A DNA stretch of 64,000 nt, from NCBI RefSeq assembly GCF_028389875.1, contig NC_084678.1, forward strand, positions 11,624,899 through 11,688,898. Reading direction: 5' to 3'. Source of the DNA: Rhea pennata (lineage: Eukaryota; Chordata; Aves; Rheiformes; Rheidae). A program made the translations under genes and the position numbers. Shown one piece after another: positions 1 to 18,880 of the stretch (positions are counted from its first letter, which is position 1; each line of letters begins with the position of its first letter). The notes beneath the pieces are model-generated. The model was not told the origin of the DNA, did no database searches, and saw only the letters and a program-made list of their open reading frames with translations.

Positions 1-210
1 AGTCTTAATCCAAAGATGTTGTATTTAAACACACAAAATTCTGTGAAACTTCTGAGTAGTTCAGATGGGGCCAAAAATCCATAAAGAGAATCCATATTCA
101 CCCATGAAAAACCAATAAAGAAACATCAATCCCATGATGACAAAATGATCTTCATATGACAGAGGCAATGATCAGTCCACACCTGGATGGATGTCACAGG
201 AAAATTGACT
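1..210 (-). other. CBLN4: CBLN4 3' UTR, proximal part (continues beyond window)
   Basis: Sequence directly 3' of the CBLN4 stop codon. I see no AATAAA on the minus strand here, so the poly(A) site should lie to the left of the window. Confidence 0.6.
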
Positions 211-5426
<5,216 letters not shown>

Positions 5427-5559
5427 TTAGTCCTTCCACGAGCTCTTTAAAACACGCCGCAAAAAGCAACCCAACAAAATAAACGCTTTCCGGTGCCCCC
5501 TTTTCTCCCCTCTCTCCACATCAGGATACAGAGTGAGAAGGAGGAGAGTGGGTGGGAAG

Positions 5560-5581
5560 AAAAAAAAAAAAAAAAAAAAAA
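5560..5581. repeat. Poly(A) tract
   Basis: A-run of 22 after a GA-rich stretch, just upstream of the CBLN4 5' region. Confidence 0.9.
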
Positions 5582-7640
5582 GCCCTCAGGTGAATTATTG
5601 ATGAGAGAGAGAAGAATAGAGAGGTCATGAAGAAATAAAACCCTTTGACGACGCCGTGAGTGCCTCCGCCGCCTCCGGCTCGCTCTCTCCTTCTGGCCAG
5701 AGCCTCCAGGACGCTCTGAGTGGCAAGCAGAGAGGTGGGAGCTTACCCAAAAGCCGCCGAGATCCTGGGTCTGATATCACTGTCGGTGCAGCAGATTGGA
5801 GTGCTCTCCCCCCGCTCTCCCTCTCCCTCTCCCTTTCTTCCCAACAGTTAGGGCACAACAAACCTGCCCAGCTCTCGCCTAGCTGGGCAAACACAAGGCT
5901 CCGTGGACAGAGACCCTCACCTTGGATTTGCTCCCTGCACAGACACACGCTTGTCTTCCCAGACAACTTTTTAAGCAGCTACAAAGCCAAGGGAAAACCA
6001 ACAAACCGTTGCAACATGTCTCTTGTTTTCCAAAGCTGGTGGAAGATTTGCGGTTTTGCTGAAAGGCAACATCCAGCTGTGGAGGAGTCTGCAAGAGCGC
6101 AGACTCTTCCTACAACTGTGCATGTATTTCCCTCCTGCATTCCGGCATGACACCCGCGCCCTCAGTGTGCTGCCATCGATTCCCCATCGCGCAGCAAGGA
6201 GGGAAGCAGCCCTCCAAAAAGTCAGTCATTTACACACTTGAATCATTGAAAGGACTTTATGGAGTCCTCTTCTGAGGATTAATGTTGCCTCATGGTGCTG
6301 CCAAATGGTTGCTCTTGATAATATTTTGATTAGGCACCTTGCAAGCAATGTAGTAGTAGTTTCTCTTTTTGATAAGTGCTAAAAGGGTTGGAAAAATGAG
6401 CATGTACCATTGTTTAGTACTCTTACATATTTCTAAATGATTTAAAGCATGGCTGGTTTTGGCTCTGCTTCTAGAGTAGAACTTTCCTGCATCATCTGGT
6501 CCCATCATCCTTTGAAACAGTGTCTTGGAGTAAATCTACCCCTCTCCAGGGACTGGGAAAAGATACAGTGCTCCCAGAAGCAGAATAACCCGAATAGACT
6601 TTTTTTCCCCACAACAATGACAAAGTGCCCACTGTTTTTAGGAAATCGAGATTTTTAGATAATCTCAATGAATTTCTGTACACATAATGGCTTTGCAATA
6701 AATATGTCCCATGTCAACTGTTGGCCACCAACAGCTCTTCTTGTCCAGAGCCATCTCCACCTGGGTCTCTTTCTCTCCCATCTTTTCAACACAGAGCAGT
6801 GAATGTAGGCATAGCTTGCTTACTGCCATTCTGTAGAGGAAGAGGCTTGGAAAACAGCTCACACAGTATCTTAACTTCATGTTACTAACAAATGCTGGCT
6901 GTAAATTTTGAGACTAACAGAACAAAGAAATTAAAGAAGCAACAGGAGACTAAGAGGAGTTATAAAAAGCACTGAAGCTCACTAGCTGCTGAATGCAAAA
7001 GCTTTCTGGCTTTCTGTGGGCAAATGTGAGCTGGGATTGGTTTTCAGCTGATCTGGAGAAGAGCAGAGCATCTGGAGAAGGAAGTCCACAGAATTCAGCG
7101 AAGTCTTTAAGAAGCCACAACACAGCTAAAAAGGCCTCTTAGCTAGCCAGCAACAAATACAATAGCCTATAAAATTCAGAAATTCACCCAGATGCAGATT
7201 TGAAAAAAATCCTATTGGTCAGACAAGTGGTAAAAATGTTTCTGTTTTCTCAGAACACATCAATATCCTCTTGTTATCGTGATACTAACCAAGCTGAATA
7301 GAAAAGTCAAGTTGAGAAGCAAAGGGAGAAAAGGAGAAATGAAGACTTGAATTACAACATTCTTCCTTTCATAGAAACTGGATCTGCAGATTAAAAGATT
7401 TGCGCCAATGCATAGGAACACCTGTCTGAAGGACTCTTGCAAAACAAAGCAGTTATGAAAACAGGAAAATATTTTGTTCCACGATGTTTCGTAAATAAAC
7501 ACAAATGTATAAATAATTCCACACTATTTCAACATCTCTCCCTTAAAAATTCCCTTTGTACCTCATCCTGCTGCATTTCCTTTGAACAGTGGGCAAATAA
7601 TAGTAAACACCCGCAAACACACACCATACACATACATAAA

Positions 7641-7673
7641 CGCACACGCACACACACACATATATATATATAT
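7641..7673. repeat. (CA)n(TA)n microsatellite
   Basis: CGCACACGCA followed by a CA run and then a TA run. Confidence 0.95.
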
Positions 7674-7745
7674 GTCAATTTCGATTTAAATTTGAAACTG
7701 CTGAAAAAGTTGATGGTTTCATCATTTGTCAGAGATTCAAAATTT

Positions 7746-7763
7746 TATAATAATAATAATAAT
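7746..7763. repeat. (TAA)n microsatellite
   Basis: Five TAA units flanked by two copies of ATTTTATAATAAT. Confidence 0.85.
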
Positions 7764-7885
7764 TTTATAATAATTTCATGCAAATTGTTTAAATTTTTTT
7801 TCTGTTGTGAGCAATGACATCAATTCTCTCTATAATGCAAAAATTGGAAAAATAAGAAAATAACCAGAACTTGGATGAAGAAAGC

Positions 7886-7908
7886 AAAAAAAAAAAAAAA
7901 AAAAAAAA
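7886..7908. repeat. Poly(A) tract
   Basis: Run of 23 A on the plus strand. No retroelement body is recognisable directly upstream. Confidence 0.9.
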
Positions 7909-9727
7909 GGAAAAGTAACGGAAAGCAAATCAAGAGCGAAGATCAGTTTAAGGTCACGTAACACTTGAAAAAGTGCAATGTTCTGAAATACACACAGCTT
8001 TCCAGAAATGAGTGAAACAGGGAATCAGAGTTTGAGAAGTTGACTTTCCTATTTCCTTGTCTGAAGCTGCCTTGCCACATAGTTTGCAGATTCCAGCTCT
8101 CTCCCTTGAACATCTAAGCAGCCAGAGAGGTGCAGACAAAGTCAGGGGAGAAGCATAACATCTCCCTTGCATGCGTTTCTCCCAGAGCTGTGCATACATG
8201 GCTGTGCATGCAAGTTACTTTATATATGCAACCAAGTTAGTAATTAAGAGTGCAGCTAACTAATTACAGTCATTTGTGAACAGAGCTACTTAATTTCAGT
8301 GCTCGGTCATGATAAAGTTAAATGCAAGTTAGGAACAAATTTGCACACATTTTTTGCATGCTTGGAACTGGAATCTGCTAAGTTTCAGTAAAATAGTCTT
8401 TCTCCCTGATTGGTAAGTAGTATTGAGATTTCAGATGACATTTAATAACAATATGAATTAAAGAGGTGATTAAGATTATTGTGACTTTTTTAACACTAAG
8501 CTATTTGCCGGATTGAGAGAAAGCAGCAGAATAAAAGGACAAGGACAACTCTACATAACAATCACCTTAGCAGCCAAGTCCTGTAAGCAAGGAGGAAATT
8601 GTGTGTCTAATAAATTTCCTCTGTTCCAGCAAAAGGAAAGCAAAATAGACAGCATCAGTGAAAGTGTATTTTGGGGTAGAAAAGGCTGAAATAAAAATTG
8701 GATTTTTCTTGGAAACATTAGTGTAAGTTGCATCAAATTAGCGTTTTCAGATAGTCAAAATCAAAAGCGACAATGTTGTAGGTGAATTCTTCTTTAAACA
8801 GTCGCACATGGTACCAAATCACAATTCACATGGCAAGGGTGGTAGTTAAAAATTCTTCGGACCTATGGATCAAGCACTTAAATGGAAAACAGCCTGCTAT
8901 CAATAATTTCCAGGTTTATAAGTGGCTTGTTACAGCTGATCCTGCAAATAGCTCCCTGCAGAAGGCAGGACCTGACCATCAGCCTCAGGGAGTCCCCACG
9001 CTGACCAGTGCAGAGCTGCGAGCCAGGTTCCCACACTGCTCTCAGGGAGATCTGCTCTATAAATATTTTACATAATCCATTCTCAAATCCACACCTAAGT
9101 AAACAGAATACAGAGCACAACCACAAAAATATCTGAGCTATATCACAAAATATCTCCCTTTTTTTTTTTAACCAACTTGGGCAATGGAAAGAAAGCTTAA
9201 AGGTTTTTAGTAATAATGTTTGTTTAGATGGTTAGTCTGTTTTTTAACTGGTGGAATGAGGGAAGTTTGCTAGGGATGCTGCAGGAAGGACACGTTTAAA
9301 AGTGAGGCTTCCATTTAATTCATAAGCAGCGAGGTTAATGACTGTTCTTATTTTATCGAATAAAGAATTTCTTAGTATTGATCAGGCTCTGTCTAACAGG
9401 AATTTTTTTTCCTTTAAAAGATAAATGAGTAAAATAAATAGCAACAATGTTCAAGAACAGAAATTCACTGAGACTAAGCTCACTGCTTCTTTACCTTTCT
9501 TGGTATGTAATATAGATGCCTAAAGCCGTGTTCAGATGGAAGCATTTTGCCCTTGCATGGGGAAAGAAGGCATCTGGACATTTCTCTGACAAAGGGCAGA
9601 GCCAAGGGAAGAATAAGGAGAGAACACCATGCTTACATTTACATTTTCTTTTACATCTTGGCTTGTAAATCTGCATTATATACAGTTTCCCTATCAATAT
9701 TGCATGATAGCTTCCAAATATCGCTGG

Positions 9728-9745
9728 AAAAAAAAAAAAAAAAAA
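9728..9745. repeat. Poly(A) tract
   Basis: Run of 18 A on the plus strand. Confidence 0.9.
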
Positions 9746-11245
9746 CATGTTGCTTTGTATAATTACTCATTTGCCTTACAAAAGGGAGACATAATCTACC
9801 TCAGACTTCCGCTCTCGCTTTTTGAGTTCCTTGTTTGTGCCTAGAGGCCGTAAGAATTCTACTAACCTCTCAGTAACAGGAGCCCTCTTCCCTTCCCTTC
9901 CTTTCTTCTTTATCGTAATTATATTTCCCTTCTGTCAAGTGGAGCTTTCCGTTTGCCAACGTGTAACGTGGTTTTGTGCAGAGCTGGCTGAGGACCCATC
10001 AGCCTGCTCACAGTATTAGGAACCCCGCTCAGGTGTAGCTCTTCTTGGCTCTTGGTTGAACTCCTCCTAATGAGGACGTCCAAGGTGAAATGGTGCAGCA
10101 GAGGAGGGGGACGAAGGCACAGAAGACTATAATAAAAGGCAGAACGTAGACGGTGATTCCCAAACACAGCACTGTGTGTATGGAGCTCAGGGCATCCGGT
10201 CAGACTTTTTACCATCTTCTGACACTTTTTTTTCAGGCTAAAGATTGTACTTCCTGACCTGGCTGTCATCTCCATCAGTCTTCTGACTCTGCTACAGACT
10301 GGTCGGATCCTGCTTTTACTTACAGCCATCTGCTTCTGCACTTCCCTCTTTGACGGATGCCTGTAAATACTCCAGGCTTACATTGCTCTACAGAGTCCAA
10401 AATATCTAGCCTGGATTTTCATCAGTGCAAAGCTTAGAGCAAAATTTGACCCAGCAGGTTCATTTTACTCCTTCCTAGGTTCTAGACAGGAGTAAATCAT
10501 TTGCAGCATCAATAGGCCAGTGAATTTTATAATTAACTTTTGGGGGGACTATCCACAAATAATTTAATATTGCTTGTGTTAATTTTTATTCAAAATATTT
10601 TGAATAAATCTCTTACTATTTTACATGTTTAACCCAATTTAAGAACACAGTTTTGGTAGACAAAGGCCATAAAATCCACTTACGTACATTGACTGGCTTT
10701 ATAAAAGGTACTGGGTCCTGTTATGAAGTAAAATCTAATTCTTGTTTCACTATTGCAGTTGAGTTCTTGAGGACTTGTTTTTTTACTTGCTCTGGTTTCA
10801 GTAGCTGGTTTCATTGAGCAACATTTTTACAGTACACTCAGAATGGAGTTTGCAAGGGCTTCAGAAATCTATTGGCAGTTAATTTAGCTTAAACTGTTGA
10901 ATATACTTTGTGGATACTGTTCACTAATTTGGTGTCAAGGAAACCACAGAAAGATTAGACCCTGAAGCAGTGCAATTTAGTGCATCTCCTTTGACATCAA
11001 TAGAAGTGCACAGATTACCTCCTCTCAGGAGAATTTGTCCCAGATAAATTTCTCATCAAGCATTTTTCATAGCCAAACCCAGTGAAAAACTAAAAATAGC
11101 ATTGCTGTGGGAATAAGTGATGTTAAAAAAAAGTCTAAGATAGTGTATTAAGTGAATTAAAATTAAGATGGTCCATTGGATGTATTGCTTATTTCATATT
11201 TAAAAGGAAGAAAATCTATTTGAAGACTTGTGATGACATTCAGAA

Positions 11246-11310
11246 GCAAAGCCATAGGGAATGGCTTTGCTGTAGTGACATCTATTTAGATGTTTTTAGT
11301 GACATCTATT
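11246..11310. repeat. Perfect hairpin followed by 14-bp direct repeat
   Basis: GCAAAGCCAT (11246-11255) and ATGGCTTTGC (11261-11270) form a perfect 10-bp stem with a 5-base loop. TAGTGACATCTATT then occurs exactly twice, at 11273-11286 and 11297-11310. Confidence 0.85.
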
Positions 11311-14300
11311 GAAATGTGTCAATTTAAACAGAAGAAAACAACACCTCTTTTTCATATACTGTAGATTTCTTTTTTTTAGTTACCAGCTTTCATTGCATCC
11401 ATTCGCTGCTCTAGTTATTCTCTACCCTCTATGTAGCATGGATCATACCACGTTGTCCTGCTGTATTCACACACTGTTGAAAAATCCCCATTCTAGTCCC
11501 TTCTAGTACCCAGTACATTCAAGCCAACTGATTTCTCCCCTCTCGTTTTGGAATAAATATCAGATGGGCAAATATCCAAAGCTGAGCATAACTTTGGTTT
11601 GTTTGTTTTGTTCTGACAGTTTCAACATTTCAAAATTCCTTTCTTTTCATTTCATTTTCCATTCTCTTTCATTTGTTTTCCTACGGTTCATGAGAGCTAA
11701 AGGCAGGGATGAAGAAAATTTGGCTCTAATTCTTCAAGAACTTTCCTCTGAAAAATCTGAGCTTCTCAGCAGCAATCTTTGATTGGGAATGTGCAAAGGT
11801 GCCTCAAACTCATGTTCCAACACATAAGTTATACTTTGCCCTTTCAGAGGCAGTACACAATATCCCATCCCTTGATTCTGCTGTCTTCCTAATAGTACTC
11901 ATCTTTTAAAAACAATATATAATTGACCTAATATTTTTTGATTCAGAGATCATTTGGATAGCAAATATTATAATCTGAATTTACTTTGTCTTCTAGAATG
12001 TATGGGCCAGACTTATGCAGTGTATGTAATTTATGTAACTTAAATCTGTGAAATAATTAATAAGTGTCTTTTCAGTTCTGACATTTGCAGTTCACAGTTG
12101 GTAGTGGATTGGAAAACAAGTAAGTGAGTCTTTCAATCAGAGAAAAGAAATGATACTATGCAACTTGTCCAACTATTGAAGCATCATGCATAGTAAATCT
12201 TCTACTGTACATGGTGTTTCTTGGAAGGCTTCTTGTGGATCAGCATTAACTTCACTTTCTCTTGTATTTGCACCATTATCTAAAATGGTCCAGGAGTAAA
12301 TCCTAATTTTGGAAGAAAGGCCATTATTTTATTGGGGTTTTTTATTATTTATTTATCCCCAAACATCTCTCAGAGATGGGGACACCTATTTCCAATGGCA
12401 CAGCGTCTGCGGTGGTGGTGCTTGCACAGCACACACCACAGCAGGGCTCAGACATGCAGCTCTGCACTAAGACCAATAGTTGACCAGAGGAAGTCTCTCC
12501 CTGGTTACACTATGAACAGTTACATACCCTATAAGTGAAGATGATTTTGGTGAACATGTAACAGTTTGCCTTAGTTCTCAGCATACTACAGAACACATGC
12601 CTTTAGCAGTCACAGCAATCATATTCTATTTCACTTCTTTAGCTGGAGTAATACTTTTCAGCTATAAGTTTGCAACATATTTAGAGAAAAATATACAGTA
12701 TGAGTAGTCTAGCCTTTGTAACAGGTGGGAAGTGATTAATGTGGTTAAATATTGTGATGATTTTCAGTCAAAGCAAAGCAATACAATATTTTTCCAAAGG
12801 TTTATTTGGCTCTAGTAGGCCTAACTAGTGCCTCGCCTGCATCTCTCTGAGAGAGACTACTAACAGAAAGACATTGTTCTCTTTGGTTAGGTATTTAAAA
12901 CCTAGTTTAAATGATATTCACATTTGAGCTGTTTGTTTTCCCTGAAAAATGTTCAAAATGCTATTGTCACAGAAACGTTGTGATAAGAAGAACAGTGGGG
13001 ATTACTTGCACTGCTTTGCTTTGATTTTGTTTGTTTGTTTGCAAAGGGACAGCCATATATAAACAGTCTTTCCCTAGTATGTTAATACTAGAGTCCTCTG
13101 AATATCCCTGTTAAAATATGAGATGTGGATAAGGACAAAAAATCCTCCAAACCTGAGGTTTGAATGAAATATTAAGAAAATTGTGCTAGATCCGTTCTTC
13201 TTTCTCAGCACTCTCAACTCTCTGTAAGGCTTGACACCATACAGGCAATGTTCCTTTGCACTGTGCATGAAAACTACTTCAGTGCAGCAGTATTAAATGA
13301 ATTTTTCCATCTTCAATGCTAAATCTATTTTTAATCTGAAAAGGGTGCCAGCATCATGGAAAGTAGAACATACTCACTATGTGTCTTGCAAAGCTTGTCT
13401 ATTAATCCAAAAGGTAAACTCTCATAATTGCTTACGACTAACTCTTTTCATTATTATTACTTAGAGACTCTTGTAAATGCATGTGATGCTTTACTCATCA
13501 TGCTGGCTGGAAGCATCCTTGAAACAGTGTTATGTACAATCCAATGCCAGCCAAGACAGCACCACTGAAGCTGACCAGCCAGTGCGCTGGGATACCTGCA
13601 GCACTGCAAGAGTGGAGTTAGAAGTCCTCCTTCAAATCCCTTCTAAACTTTCTAAGGAAGGCGAGTTCATCCCAGAGGACCCCCTAGTGCTGTATAATTA
13701 ATGATACATAGTCTAGGATACCTCATGGCTAAACTGCAGCCACCTCTGGGATGGGAAAAGATCAAGTCTTTTAATAGCATTTTTCCATTAAATTTGAATA
13801 GTTTCCCGAACATATCACTGAGTAAGTTTATCCAGACCTTTCTGGTTCAGTTCAAACAAAGCTATCAAGAACAATAAATATCTATTATCTATCTTTGTGG
13901 TAGTAAATGCTTTAAAAATACATGAGGAAAAAAACAGTACATTTATTTCATATTGAAGTAATGTGGCATTTCCGTTCATTCAGACACTTCATTCATTCAG
14001 ACATCAAACCCACTAATTTCTCTCTCTCACATGGTTGGTGTCTTTCTCAGGTAACATTCTGCAGTCATTTTGTAACCCAATTTCTTAAGGAGATGAGGCT
14101 TGTGAGTTCACATTTTATCTGTCTGTCCTCAAATAATAACTTTTGGCAATGTAAAACTCTCTGGCAAATTTTAACCTAAGGTAACCACGCAGTGTCTCAA
14201 ATTTTCTACAAGTTTCATAAAAAGAGATAACTGGGTAGCAAAGAGATCCTGTGAGATGCAGTCTGGAGGGGAAGGCAGCAGTGTGAGCCAGCTTGTTTTA

Positions 14301-14465
14301 TGGTCGCAGAGAATCCAGACATGAATGAGCCTTGCTTATGAGAAATACTTGATATCAACCATGACATCCAAAACCATGGGAAATCACCTTCACTAATTTC
14401 ACACTCATAGAATTAGTTAATATTTTGTTAATATCTATGGGGCTATGAAACCCTCTATTTAGCAC

Positions 14466-14990
14466 AAGTAAGATCATATCTGGATTGCTGTGTCCAGTGC
14501 TGGGCTCCCCAGTACAAGACAGACACGGACTTTCTGGAGCCAGTGCTGCACACAACAGCAAAGGGCCACAAAGATAATTATGGACTGGAGCATCTGTCAT
14601 ACAACGAGAGGCTGAGAAAGATGAGACTGTTCAGTCAGGAAAAGAGAAAGCCTGGTAGGATCTTATCAGCGTGTATACTATATACTGCTAGAGCAAGCGA
14701 TAAAGAAGGTGGAGTCAGAATCTTCTCTGTGTCCAGTGAAGGACAAAAGTCAACGGGCATGAATTGAAACACGAGAGATTCCATTTAAACATAAGGAAAA
14801 CATTTTTTACTGCAAGGATGGTCCAACATTGACACATTGCCCACAAAGATTATGGAGTCTCCACTCTTGGAGATATTCAAAACCCCACTGGACTCAGCCC
14901 TGAGCAGCTGGCTCTGCTCTGAGCAGGAGTGTTGGACTAGACGGTCTCCAGAGGTCCCTTCTAACCTCAATCACTCCATCATTCTATATG
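14466..14990 (+). mobile_element. CR1 LINE, 3'-terminal fragment
   Basis: Matches the avian CR1 3' region in order: ATCTGGATTGCTGTGTCCAG, GGCTCCCCAGTACAAGA, GGCCACAAAGATAATTATGG, ACTGGAGCATCTGTCATAC, GAGTCTCCACTCTTGGAGAT and TTGGACTAGACGGTCTCCAG. It ends near CATTCTATATG. It is 5'-truncated, as is usual for CR1, and carries no intact reverse-transcriptase frame. The insertion lies between CBLN4 and the formin. Confidence 0.92.
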
Positions 14991-17900
14991 AAACATCTCT
15001 GTTTGAAACTCCCTTTCACTTATTTTTTATGAGGTTATGTAAATAAATACTAGGCAAGACAGAAAAAGACTGAAACAGAGGCCAAAACACTAAGTACTTC
15101 CGAAGAGATTATAGCATTTGGTAATCACTCTGATTTCAAAATACTCGACAGAGATGTCCTTCTCAGAGTCTCCCGTTCCAAAATTCTTTTCTTAATGAAA
15201 TATATGCACAGGCAGTGTTTTGTTTCACAGCTTTATGCATGTGAAGCTAGCCCTCTAACTGCTACAGCTCTCCGCACCAGAAGCTTTGGCATTTTCAGCT
15301 GGAAACATTGTCTGTCTTTAAACAAATAGCAAAATCTCACTGACTGCATTGGGCTGAACTTTACCTCAGTGGGTGCTAGGAGCTTTTCTACTGGATGACT
15401 TCATCAAGATGAAGACTAATAAGCAATTATCTGACTCCCAAAGGATTCAGATTTAAAAAAATCTTCAAAATAGAAGCCATTTTTTGTATGCATTCTAGTG
15501 CTTTAAGAAGGATGTTAGGAACAACCTTCATGGTAACCATCTGAGTGTCTCAGAATTCAGCTCATGGGTTGCAGAAATGGAGAGACAAAAAGAGATGAAG
15601 GATTTAGGTCCTAAAACAAATGCTCTGCTTAATTTTTAGGCATTTTATTACAGAACTGGATCCAAAAAGCAAGTAAAATCAGCACATTCATTAAGACCAG
15701 GCACTGGTAGGTGCTTCTGCCTCCTCACAGTCTATAGCCATGACCTTGTCCTGAAGAAAGGTAGATCTGAGTTCTGGCCTCTGTATCAGTGACTGCTCTT
15801 TATTCTAGCCAATGAGTTTTCGTTGTAAAAATATACAAACATTACTTGAGATAGAGATTGAAATTTAGATCTCCTCCTTCCACCTGACTGTCCCAATCTC
15901 TAGACAGTCATATTCCATGTGCAACTCAATAACTCGACTATTTTGCACAGCTGTATGGGGAAAAGGTGGGAGCAGGGGGAATAAATCACAACCATTTTCT
16001 AAATTTCATTCCCTAGGATGTCTGTACTGCACTGTACACCCCCACTGATGTGGCTACAATTAGTCCTTCTAAATAGTAAGTTCCACCTGCCAGAAAAGTG
16101 TCACTTAGCTTGGCACACTGAAGACTCCACATGACTGTTTCATCAAATGCAGTGAGAACTGTACTTCGACTTGGAGAGCATAGTCATCACAGTCGCTTTG
16201 TCCTCTTGTAGGGCAAGATCAGTAAATCCATAATCAAAAGGATTTTGTTTGTTTTTAATTTTCTTAATCAGCTTAATTCCTGACAACAAAGTGAGACATC
16301 AGATTGTTTTAAATGGCAGGATTCCAAATAACAGAGTTCAATTTAAGCATTAATGACAGCAACTTGGGATATTATCTGGGAATTATTTATTGGCTGAGAA
16401 AAGTTCCTGTTTTGAAAATGAGTCAAATACATTTCTATTTATAATTACATAATTTCAGGCCAAGTCCAATAGAGCTTATTCAGGAAAACTTCTATGAGCT
16501 ACAAAAAGAGTTTTGGTCTAAATATGTTCATCTGTATTTGAACTTTGGGGAAAACAACCTTTGGAATTATTTTCTTTTTTTAGTTAAATGCTTATAAGCA
16601 AATGACATCACCATAGTGTATACTACCTATAATTTATCCTTGTACAGGTTAAGCAGTGTCAGATATTTGTGTAGCTATACACGCTGCTTTTTTAAATTGC
16701 ATGCAGAGACTTAAAATCCACATCTGAAACCTTTTGTCTCATTTGTCTTATTTGTAAAATAAGCGTAAAGAAATATTTACCTACCTTGTAGTTTTCTGTT
16801 CTTTAGTTACTGCTGACTGTCCTTGACTTAAAATATTCTCAACGGGTAAAATTCATCCCTGGGCAAACAGGCAGCAAGTGTAAAGCTTAGGTATAATTTG
16901 CACTCCCTGAAATCACCTTATTATACACTCAAAAAAGTGCAGTCAGCTTGTTAGATGTATCATGTTAGCTGCACTAATATGCCATGAAGTGAAATACTGA
17001 AATTTAATGCTAAAAATATTCTACTTGCACAGACTATTCACACCTGTATGAATCTGAGCTAGAGTTTTCAGAAAAAGCCTCTCCTTTTGTTGCTACTCCT
17101 GGAATAAAATAGATAGCTCAACTTTTAGACCATTCTAATTGGATAGTGACCAGCAATAGTGAAAAAAAAGAATATTTTAATTCACTTTGGTGAGAGGGTT
17201 TAAGAGCTGAGCACTTTGGCAGGCTGAATATTTCTTTAGAGTCAGGGAATGAAATCTTGCTTCTACTAATACCCTCAGCAAAACTTCCAGGGAGTGGTGC
17301 AGGGCAGGATATCACCACGAGCTCTCTGAGCTGCTCTTTGAATCAGAGCCCCTCAGCACGCCATCAAAGCAGCCCGTAGTTTGAATTTTTTAATGCATTC
17401 TTCTTTAAGGTGAGCAGCTTGAAATTGTTTGTGGTTTTTCTGAGTCATCATTAGCAGCAACTTCTTAAGCATAGGAGTATTTTCCAAGAATACTTTCAAA
17501 GCTTTTTTAGTTGTTCTACAGCGAGTGCCCAACCGGTTCCCTTCTAGAGTCCCCCTGTTTTTATTCTCTGTCCAGTGCAGGTTTTCTCTTCTCCCACCAC
17601 CTGTGTTTGCATTTGAATGGTGTAAGATCAAATTAAAAGACCAGCACACATACATGACTGCAAAGCTTTTTATGCACAGAACACCTTCCACGTGACCATG
17701 ATTTTTATTTATGCTGTCAGGACAAATTAGCAGCACCACCTTTCCTGTCACCTGGCATTCAGGCAGACCAAATGGAAAAGAAATAGGAAAGCTAGAAAAC
17801 AAAGTTCGGGCGACATCCTAGGATTTACTCATTTCCTTATTTTGCTGTTGTTGATTTAATTTAGTTCGAATCTTTCCACTCAATCTAGTGTTGGATAATT

Positions 17901-18835
17901 TCAGCTTTTTACATCTATTTTTTTGTTTGAGTAAACTCTGGGAAATTTCTGCCTCTAGGGGAAAATATTTGTATTTCAAACTGTAAATTCTTGGAAAGCC
18001 CTTATAAGTGTTGGTACACACGTAACACAGGCTCCTTTGGGATTTTAAGTCAAATCAGTGACCCATATCTCTACATGTGCTGCATTTCTTATCATGTTTC
18101 TCAGAGTAGATTTGAATACGGTGGCAGATGAATAAAGTCAGGGTTTTCCATAGTGGTTCTCCAGTGGTTCTCTCAGTCAGTTTTTTTGCTGAGGATAACT
18201 AATGTATAATGTGTGAATCCAATATTATACTTTTATTTTCTTGCCAAAGTACTATATATACTACCAGTACTGTGCATTTTAAGGAAATAAACTATCAAAA
18301 TAAATTTCTATTTAATTTTGTAGAAAGAAGTTCTTTCACAACTGAGTTGTCAAGGAACAAAATTCAGTACAGCATTTGACTCACAGCCTTATTTCAGATC
18401 AACTAAATCTTGAGATTAAGACCCAGAACTCCATTATATAACATTATCATTAAGTTTTCATATGTCATAATATGCCAAATTTAAGCTTTGGGAGGTTTTT
18501 AGGGCAACAATAACCCAGACTGAAAAATACTAAATTTGTTTTAGGTTTTTATTTGTAGGAGTGCTGCCAATTGTATTAGTTTCCACAAGCAGGATATTCA
18601 CCTGACACTTTGACTACAGGTCTATAGGATTTACCTGTCAGTCTCTAAGGAAGGAGTCTACAGAAATTATCTATAGGGAGATTTAGAAGTTAAAATAGCT
18701 GGGAATCCTTGCCTATATAAGTATAAATCCTAACAGATGCTGAGGTGTGGCAATTATCATTCTTTACAAATAAATACTATGAAAACTTAGAACTATATCT
18801 GACTTTCAAAAACTTGAAAAATCCAGTCAACTACC

Positions 18836-18880
18836 AAAAAAAAAAAAAAAAAAAAAAAAAAAGAGAGAGAGAGAGAGAGG
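18836..18880. repeat. Poly(A) tract followed by (GA)n
   Basis: A27 followed by nine GA units. Confidence 0.95.

Larger units (their letters stand above)
5600..14465. other. Intergenic DNA between CBLN4 and the formin, proximal part
   Basis: Moderately GC-rich up to about 5,850 with a TCTCCC-type pyrimidine repeat near 5,815-5,835, then AT-rich. I found microsatellites and A-runs (listed separately), a hairpin with direct repeats near 11,246-11,310 and a short palindrome near 10,588. No coding exon is recognised on either strand. Enhancers of CBLN4 may lie here, but sequence alone does not show them. Confidence 0.7.

Noticed and set aside
17353-17802. 149-codon open frame (-) between CBLN4 and the formin
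   Set aside because: No recognisable domain or repeat of a known exon, and no splice context; length alone is not convincing in 64 kb.
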